64,000 bases of DNA from Lomentospora prolificans. Its lineage: Eukaryota; Ascomycota; Sordariomycetes; Microascales; Microascaceae. Every line of letters starts with the position of its first letter. The stretch's first letter is position 1. Below, one piece after another: positions 56,946 to 64,000 of this stretch. Both the position numbers and the translations under genes were made by a program. Location: the NCBI GenBank assembly GCA_029532625.1, contig JARFXM010000009.1:5011501-5075500 (forward strand), read 5' to 3'. The notes under the pieces are model-generated. The model had not been told where the DNA came from and did no database searches. It worked only from the letters and a program-made list of their open reading frames with translations.

Positions 56946-57410
56946 AGTGTCGGCAAGAAAATTGCCGATCGTACGTAGAATAAGGAGGAAACTAAAGTAT
57001 AAGATGCGATAGAGTTCAGCTTTATGTAGGTAGAAGGGAAGTTTGTACGTGAAAAGTAAGTCCAAGGTTGTAGGAAGGGAGTGGGTTGTGAACTAGAGGT
57101 CTGAACCTCAATGCCTTTGCGCACACTTTATTACTTTGTCGCGTCTCTTCGCGTACCACTTAAAGAGCTAGTTAAGGCAGGTTGTACGAAGGTAGCAGCG
57201 TAGCACCGCAAGGTGTGACTTCCAAGAACGCGACCGAGCTAGTTTGGGCCAGATGATGTAATCAGGCACAGTCACGCTCAGCCGAACCTTCCCGTTTCCT
57301 CGTCACTCGCTGACCTCACATCATAGCCCCAAGTTCCATATCCCATATCCATCTCCCCCGATTAGAATCAGCTCAACCCCATCTTCTCTGAAAATGGTCC
57401 TAGATTCAAA
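56946..57410. promoter_or_regulatory. 465-bp divergent promoter between HAT1 and the LMBR1 gene
   Basis: The start codons of HAT1 (minus) and the LMBR1-domain gene (plus) are separated by 465 bp. The last 17 bp before the LMBR1 start hold the beginning of an overlapping uORF. No sure factor site was recognised. Confidence 0.5.
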
Positions 57411-57426
57411 ATGCTTCATATTGTGA
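57394..57426 (+). promoter_or_regulatory. overlapping upstream ORF (10 codons) across the LMBR1 start codon
   Basis: ATG at 57394 lies in AAAATGG context (A at -3, G at +4) and encodes MVLDSKCFIL before TGA at 57424-57426. The main ATG at 57411 (AAAATGC) lies inside it in another frame. Ribosomes that start at the uORF would pass the main start, so main-frame translation needs leaky scanning or a transcript start between them. Confidence 0.5.
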
Positions 57427-59584
57427 GCACAGCGTCTCCTGTGCCTTCGGAGATTTTTGCGCTATTTGCAACTATTATCATCTCTATTACCGTCCTGCTC
57501 ATCCTCCGGTATTTCCTGCCTCTCCGGACTACACCCGCCTTCTATCTAGTCCCGATTTTCTTCGCGATCTTCCTCCCAGCTGCGATAGTCCTTCTCGTTC
57601 CGATCGACCTAGCATCCAGTGCGAGAACCGAGGATGATGCTACTCGGGGAATATGGTTGCCCGAGAGGGTGCTCCTTGTGTCGTGGAGAATCACTTATTG
57701 GCTAACTTTCGCCCTCACCTGGTATGGAAATCGCATGAGCTCCCTCGCAATCATTTCCTTCCGGGCTGCTATCTTTATCTAACCGCCCTCCTTAGGTTTA
57801 TTCTGCCCATCCTCGCCGAGTATTCCGACTCGGGTCATCGCGATCCGTACGGCAAGTTCATGTACTCGCTTCGCTCAAACGCGCAGTTTCACGCCATAGT
57901 TCTCGGCTCGAGTCTGATTGGGCTCATCTACATATTCATCACCTATGGTGTCTCCCTTGTCTCGCTAAAGAGTGTCATCATGGCCCTCGCTTATTGCTGG
58001 GGTCTTGTATTCGCTATCTATCTCATGGGCCACGGCTTGGTCTCGATACCCCGCCAGCTCTTCAGAAATGCGAGCATTAGTGGTCGCCTCCGTAGGCTAC
58101 AGAGCCATGCGCCCGCACTGCACGAAAAGGTGGAAGACTCGCTGCTTACACTAGAGGATATCGAAGCGCAAGTGGTCGAGTTGAGCCGGCGAAAAGTTGG
58201 TAGCGCGAGGGACTTTAGCGATTGGATTGAGGAACTCGTTGAGATTGCCGGTCTTCCCGACTCTGGCGCGACACAAACCGACACCACCATTGGCGGTGAA
58301 AGCCGTATACTTCCGACCGTGATCACGGAACAGTACATGGCCAATTTAACTAGAGAGCTTATACGAGCCCGTCATGCACGTTCGCGTTATGTTGGCGAAT
58401 GGCATCGGCTCGTTCAAGAGGCCGCTGAGACTCAGGCCTTATTGGACTCGGCTGCCTCAAAAAAGCTGGACATTGGCAACGCTAATCCAGAATCCTCGCC
58501 GTGGCACCGCTTCACCATCCTCACACCATATTCGCGATACCTCCTTCATTATCACCTTATGCCCTATGCTCGAATCTTCCTCGGAGCCTTACTCGGTCTG
58601 GCATCCGCCTGTATTGTCTGGTCTGAGCTTGTAAAAGTTGCTCTCCCAAACTTGTCCGTTATCCGCTTTACGGTTGTGCACCATTGGGTCGGCGACAAGG
58701 GCCAGGTCGGGTTCGCGGGTCAGCTTCTATCTATGTTTTGGCTGCTCTATATGTGTGCTGCAACACTTACTTCGATGACGGAAGTCAAAGTCTGGAGAGG
58801 AAGGGCTCTCACGCGACGAAAGACCGCTTACGAGTCCGCTTTCTGGTATTCCCAACAAGTCGCGAAGCTTAGCGTTCCTTTATCTTACAATTTCATGACC
58901 CTTCTATCGCCTACAATTTATAAGAAAACGATTTTTTACGGCTTCCTCGGACAACTAATCGACTTCACACCTCTAGGTAGATGGTTCGACTACCTTTTCC
59001 CAATTCTCATCCTATTCCCGGTCTGCGCCACACTCTTCGGCATCTATGGGCGGGTCAAACGCTTCCTTGGTTTTGGTATTGACATCGTCGATGATGAAGA
59101 AGAAGGTGGAAGAAACAGGAGTGGCGCTGGTCTATGGAGGGAAGGTCGGGATCTTATTGATCGCGAATTAAGTGGCCACGCTCTCTCACGCCGCCGAGAG
59201 GAAGCTAGGGGGCAATCAGGACGCTCCGCGCCAATTTTGTCTATCCCCTCGGCGCGTGGTCCCGGAGCCTCTTCACCGTCGCCTCTCAGGTCTCCCGTGA
59301 GACCAGGAAACTCGCGTCGCCTAGGGCAATCATCCCACGAGCCACCTTATAGCGACGAGGCGGCCGGTGATGAGAATTTCTTCCAAATTCTCGGCCACCG
59401 AATGAAGAACACTATGGAGACATTCGAGTCACCGAGGTGGCTACAGGACTTGGGGGAGGGCATCAAAAATCCCCCCTGGTTGAGCAATAACAGCGAGGGT
59501 AGCAGTAGGAGCAATAATGGAAACCAATCTGATTTTAGGCGATGGTTCGGTGGCGGCAATGAGGAGGGTCGGATTAGGCTTTAA
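57411..59584 (+). CDS. LMBR1-domain multi-pass membrane protein
   Basis: Two exons, 57411-57721 and 57796-59584, give 699 aa; the 74-nt intron is GT-AG. About nine hydrophobic segments are visible: SEIFALFATIIISITVLLIL, FYLVPIFFAIFLPAAIVLLV, WRITYWLTFALTW, IVLGSSLIGLIYIFITYGVS, VIMALAYCWGLVFAIYLMGH and others up to about 545. The order LRTTPAFYLVPIF, VPIDLASSAR and SIPRQLFRNASISGRLRRLQ is typical of fungal LMBR1-like proteins. A cytosolic coiled region lies at about 210-360, with the link (LHEKVEDSLLTLEDIEAQVV) near 230. The last 150 residues are Ser/Gly/Arg-rich and disordered. LMBR1 relatives include lysosomal and plasma-membrane proteins; the role in fungi is not settled. A uORF overlaps its start. 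Confidence 0.9.
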
Positions 59585-59909
59585 ATGGCAGAAGAGCAAA
59601 GAGATGGTGCCGATACCGTTGTATCGCCCAATGAGGCATAAATAAGGAGTACAGGCTATTTCTTCATTTTATGGGACAGGTTGGGGGGGCTTTTTCTTAA
59701 TTTCAACTTGTAGGTGAGCATGCTTGTCAAGGGTTCATGAGTAATTTTTGTGTATCGAGATATGGAAGCTCATACATACTACTTCCCGTCAAGTCATTTC
59801 ATTAGCGTCGTCAGTCATCCAGATATCATTTACATGAAAGTACAAAGTGATATAACGCCGCGGCGTTGCGCTCTCGTTCTCTGCTGCGCGTAGTTAACGG
59901 GTCTCTCGT
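59585..59909. other. tail-to-tail interval between the LMBR1 and CorA-like genes
   Basis: About 325 bp between convergent genes. It is AT-rich and UTR-like with nothing else recognised. Confidence 0.45.
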
Positions 59910-61874
59910 TCACTCTTTCTTCGGGCTGAGTGAGTTCCAAGTGTTCTCCTTATTCAGGGTCTTCCTCCGCATTGTAGCCATGATCTCGCGCTCCATGACT
60001 TCGACGTCATCGTCGACGGCGGCTTGAGCAAGTTTGAACTTGCGCTTGCGGCGCTGGCTGAAGTAGAGCCATGTTCCAACGATTAAGATGGTGAGCGGCA
60101 CTGTAATGGCAAAGTAGATCCATAGGTTGGTGGATACGACGGGGTCCGCGTCTAAAGCGCAAACGAGAGTTAACAACGGAAGACTTACTTCTAGTTCCAA
60201 AGATGCCAGCGCGACTCACCATTTCCAAAATTAAAAAAGGTCATGCTGAAGACGGAAGCGAGGTAGGTTCCGGGCAGGAATATGGCTCCGAGAAGGGACA
60301 GGGTCTTCATGGCTGTACCGTCGTGCTTGGCGGCGTGGGCGACGTACTTTTGCTCCTTGGCGATCTGTAGACTAAGCTTGGACTCTCGGATCGCCGAGAT
60401 ATTGTATAGCTAGAGCGTTCACGTCAGCACTCGTCGGTGGTCGGGGGACATGCATACAACTTGCCGCTTCCCGCTGGATTCTCAACCGCTCGAGGGTCGT
60501 CCAAGAATAGTTTTCTAATCCCTTGAGCTTTGACATATAAAACTCCATCCGCGCCATCATACTCCGATGCATCTTGTCCAATTCGCCCACAAACTTGTCT
60601 TCCGATACCTGATCCCTAAACCTCATCATGGCCTTTCTGAACTCTTTGATCGTCTCCATATATGCCTGTGGTTTCTTCCACAACACCTGTCCGTTGCATT
60701 CGTACATGTCTCGCGTGATGCCATCCATGTCAAGGACCCCGGATTTGACGTACGACTCCTCGTCCTTAATCTCGTCGCGGCCGCTAATAGCGTGCTCGAG
60801 ACGGCGGAGCCAATCTCTTGCCTGGCGTTGTCGAATCTCATTCTCGGGAGCGAGTTCAAAAGAGAGCATAACCATAGGTAGAAGGAGAGGGTGGCTGACT
60901 TGACCGGCGCAGGCCTTGATATGATTGATGGCCGTGGTGATGTCTGTATTAGGCGTGCCCTTGACGTAGCCTGTCGTCATTCCGGTTCGGAAGTTGTAGG
61001 AGAGCATGGTCTCCCATCCGCGGGTCCTGCCTTTCTTACGGACATCGGACTTGCGGAAGATCAACTCTGGAGGATATTAGCTTAATAGCAAACGAAGAAA
61101 AGGGTTGTCGCCATGTCAGAACATACGTAGATTCGGATCATCATCATTTTGGTCATACGAAGACCAGAAGAAAGGACCTACTACACCCGTTCCCTCGATT
61201 GCTCGATAGGGTAGGCGCATTCCCCGCACCATGGAACGATATTCCTTGTGAGTTAAGGTGATCACATACGGCGAGAAGGTCTCAGGCTGCCTAGCATTTA
61301 GCTGCAGTCTATCGCGAGAACCAAGTTAGCTTGTCGGCTTCAGCCCTAGCGCTGGGGCCAGGTTGGCTGGCGGAGGGGGAACAGCCAGCTTCAACCAGCA
61401 GTCAGGGGTAAGCAAGGTCCTGCGTACATTAGTCTCAAGCCGCTGGTACATTGTATGCCCTGTCGTAGGCTCGGAGCCTCAAACGCTCCCTGTATAATTA
61501 CGCCAATGAAGAGTCAGCTTTATGAGAGACTTCTCAAACGTTGCGGAAAGGCAAGCTGTTTGAGGTCGTCTGAATGCGACTTACTCGGCGGTAAATAAAG
61601 TTGTCGAACTCATCCGACGAAAGGGGATGTTGTTCGCAAGTGTTGTACGTGGTAACCTAGCCAAGGGAGAAAGAAGAAAAGGCTGTGTAAGCGAGGACAG
61701 AAGAACAGGGAAGGGATTGATTGATGAGAAGGTGAGCGATGGGCTCTTCTGGCTTACCGAGTAGTTCAAGATCTCGAGATAATGAGTGTCCTCGAGATAG
61801 AACTTGCATTGCGATACAAATTGATCAAAGAGATAATCGTCCATTGGGCCCGAGGATTGCTCTGCACGTCGCAT
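59910..61874 (-). CDS. CorA-like two-TM membrane protein (fungal CorA-like family)
   Basis: Seven exons: 61874-61758, 61656-61585, 61489-61428, 61308-61127, 61066-60465, 60409-60220 and 60151-59910, giving 488 aa. Five introns are GT-AG; the one at 60410-60464 is GC-AG and needed to keep frame. The start MRRAEQSSGPMDDYLFDQFV uses the first ATG after an in-frame stop; an upstream exon is possible. A large soluble N-terminus contains VVGPFFWSSYDQNDDD and ETMLSYNFRTGMTTGYVKGT; a long helix (LYNISAIRESKLSLQIAKEQ) leads into TM1 (MKTLSLLGAIFLPGTYLASV, about 379-401) and TM2 (LWIYFAITVPLTILIVGTWL, about 418-438), then a basic tail. This is the CorA fold plan, but the GMN signature after TM1 is absent (SMTFFNFGND), so Mg2+ transport should not be assumed. 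Confidence 0.82.
60410..60464 (-). other. GC-AG intron (55 nt) in the CorA-like gene
   Basis: The exon ends ...CGG GAA GCG and the intron starts GCAAGT, which matches the strong U1 pairing usual for GC donors. It ends CTCTAG. Splicing here joins QREA to LYNISAIRES in frame. No GT donor nearby gives an open in-frame junction. Confidence 0.7.
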
Positions 61875-63609
61875 GTAGCATTGAACGTACGATTCCAGGG
61901 AGGACAAGGATATTGCGGCGAAACGGAACTCAGGTCATTGTTCGTCTTGTTTTCAAATTCGCATCATCGCAGCCGGCCTCCTTTTGCCAGCGCCCGCGCT
62001 GAATTGCAGCCAGCTAGCTGGTACGCTTCCCCAGCCTCAAATTGTTGGTGATCGGCGGGTTGGCCAATCAAAGGAAGGTGCAGGTGACCCTGGTCTGAAC
62101 AGCATTCTCGTGCGGGGGTTTTTCGTTCTCGTTCGAAACCTGCAAGATGCCAGGCGTGGGAGCATCCCACAGAGCCAGGCCAACAGAACAGGCAGGTCAA
62201 CCATACCAATCTCGGATCCACAGAATTGTGCAGAAAGGCGCCTTAAAGTGCGGACTTCAACCCACTTTTGACGATCCCTCCACACTCCCAGCTTGCCAGG
62301 CCGCTGTAGTTCTACCGCCACCCAATCGAGAAATATGCGAATCAATTGATGCCAACAGCTCTTCATTTCTCCATTCTAAAGAAATTCCTCCGCCACTGCA
62401 TCCAGTCCGCAAACGAGAGGGATCTACAAGCAAGGAATGCGAAGATCCGGGACAACCGCCGAGTCAGTGCACACATGAAACCTCAATTGCTTCTTGTGCC
62501 CAGGCAAAGACGATGGGGTCGAGTACACTTGCGCCAAGACCTGAGTTTAAATGCCCCTGGTTTAAGACTATAAAAAGCAAGGACCACAAGTGTCCCAGAT
62601 CTACCACAGATCCGAGGTTTCTGTATGGCGAGTCCTCTTCATACTAGGAGGATCCAGGCAAACTGTGGGATCTTTACGCTCTTCTCCAAACACCGACTCT
62701 TATGATTTAGCTAAGCGCAGGAGAACATCCTCGGATTCTTACTATCCAAAAGACTGCGTTCGAGTGCCGCCTAGTATGGTCCCTCTTCGAATCTATGAAA
62801 CTCAATGCACACCTCTGCCTCGCAAAAGTCTTGCCACTACATGAATTGAATATGGCGATGAGATTCCAAAAGCCTAAGCGTGCCACGTACCGTAAAACCC
62901 TAGAACCTAGTCTTACAGAGATTTTCGAACTCGGGCCATCCGGGCGGTGCAAATCATGGCCCTGCAAGAGAAGAGAAAACTCAGAGAAGTAAAAAAAAAA
63001 AAAAAAGAAAGAAAATTCTCCGCTCAGCCTCGATTGCCCGTTTGGTGATGGCCAGGGAGGTTTCCCCTCCGGGAAACTCTTGCGCGAGCTGCAACAAGAT
63101 GCGTTTCTACTGAACTCATGCTTCGCAACACAGCCATCATCGAGGGGCCCTTTGTGTCGACACTCGCCAGTGCTCGTTGGATGGCGGGCAACTTTCAGAG
63201 ATGACATGGCCATCCTTGGCGCCTGAACCCAATCATTTTAAGCTTGATGATGTTAGAGTGTCTGCACACGGCCATCAACATCCAAACAGTCAGGGACCAC
63301 CCACCACTCCAGGGAAAATCCAACACTCTGCACGGTGAAGCCGCGTTGCAGAACTTCCCCACAAGTTTAAAAAGTAGGTCCTTCTTGCCAAACCGCCTCT
63401 GATATGCTCGAGACCGCTGTATTCCAGATTTTTATAAATAGACGGTGGATCTGCCCGTCGATCAACGCACATCTTTGGCCTCTTCTCCGCCACCGTCTGC
63501 CGCCCACATAGGCGTACCCATTCTTTCCTGTCGTCCCGCCAGAGCAGTGCTCCGTCATTCCATTTTAATATAGAATTTTTCCCCCGCTCTGGCAGCGACG
63601 TCTTAAAAA
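61875..63609. other. 1.7-kb gene-free interval (divergent promoters of the CorA-like and HsbA-like genes)
   Basis: Short ORFs only, none recognisable. CCAGC words occur at the left (about 61970-62035). An A-rich run interrupted by G lies at 62990-63010. Confidence 0.4.
63433..63440 (+). promoter_or_regulatory. TATA box of the HsbA-like gene
   Basis: TATAAATA on the plus strand, 170 bp before the ATG at 63610. The same octamer stands before the other secreted-protein gene in the window. Confidence 0.5.
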
Positions 63610-64000
63610 ATGCGTTTCTCTGCTCTTCTCTTGCCCTCCGCTCTTTTCGCCAGCGGCAGTCTGGCTCAAGGCGTCGAGGCTAGGACATTCCAAGATGCTC
63701 AGAATTCCCTGGCTAGTATCCAGGCGGCAGAGCAGGCATTGGATTCGGCAGTGGTGGTACGTTATAACCCTATACCTCTCGGCACAGGTAGATAATTCTA
63801 ACAGTATGTGACAGAGCCTGACCGCGAACTCCCCTGACGCCGCAACGCTTCTTCCCCAGGCACTTCAGGGAGTCGAGAGTGCCATGAACCAGGCCATTGT
63901 GGTAATGCAAGGAACTCAGCCATTGACTCCTGAGCAAGCTCAGATCCTTCTCGGTTCAGTCAATTCGCTGTCCTACTCTGTCAGAGCGGCTTCCATGTCC
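63610..64000 (+). CDS. secreted HsbA-like (hydrophobic surface-binding/cell-wall galactomannoprotein-like) protein, 3' part outside window
   Basis: Exon 1 is 63610-63756 and exon 2 runs from 63815 to the window edge, still open; the 58-nt intron is GT-AG and phase 0. The visible 111 residues start with a signal peptide (MRFSALLLPSALFASGSLA) and continue as amphipathic helices: RTFQDAQNSLASIQAAEQAL, ALQGVESAMNQAIVVMQGTQ and LTPEQAQILLGSVNSLSYSV. Length and helical texture fit the HsbA family of secreted fungal proteins that coat hydrophobic surfaces or sit in the wall; the match is by feel of pattern and not certain. A TATA box lies upstream. Partial at the 3' end. Confidence 0.6.

Overview
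The window reads as nuclear DNA of a filamentous ascomycete (Pezizomycotina, most like a Sordariomycete). Genes carry short introns of about 50-175 nt with GT-AG borders. Recognisable proteins include a PMC1-type calcium pump, midasin, Hat1, Ctk3, Med10, an LMBR1-domain protein and a mitochondrial bL12. The left end is AT-rich repeat DNA with the imprint of repeat-induced point mutation (RIP): CpA turned to TpA on both strands, CpG lost, and Gln and Trp codons turned into TAA/TAG. I do not name a species.

Layout. 1-7322 is a RIP-ruined mobile-element block. It holds a Ty3/Gypsy chromovirus whose gag zinc knuckle, protease, reverse transcriptase, RNase H, integrase and chromodomain can still be read, an antisense Cys-rich ORF relic, and a Fot1/pogo DNA-transposon transposase. 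The block stops about 160 bp from the MED10 stop codon. 7480-12533 carries MED10 and the Ca2+-ATPase, both on the minus strand. 12.5-34.9 kb is gene-poor: three unrecognised genes (an acidic/Pro-rich single-pass membrane protein, a small secreted protein, and a basic Ser/Pro-rich protein that looks nuclear) stand in gaps of 4.9, 3.5, 2.4 and 6.8 kb. The gaps hold homopolymer runs and many CCAGC/GGCTGG words. 34.9-61.9 kb is compact housekeeping DNA: a bZIP factor, the 14.8-kb midasin gene, MRPL12, CTK3, HAT1, an LMBR1 protein and a CorA-like protein. The last 390 bp hold the start of a secreted HsbA-like protein cut by the window edge.

The genes do not form a pathway cluster. Two pairs share short divergent promoters: MDN1/MRPL12 (512 bp) and HAT1/LMBR1 (465 bp). 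MED10, CTK3, HAT1 and the bZIP factor act in transcription or chromatin, MDN1 in 60S ribosome maturation and MRPL12 in mitochondrial translation.

I see no convincing new multi-gene system. The most useful oddities are the frame-preserving RIP of two elements, a GC-AG intron in the CorA-like gene, a CorA-like protein lacking the GMN signature, an overlapping uORF on the LMBR1 gene, and an unrecognised Ser/Pro-rich protein with repeated basic motifs and a KEN box. Exon borders were set by hand from splice consensus and reading frame, and each multi-exon CDS closes in frame.
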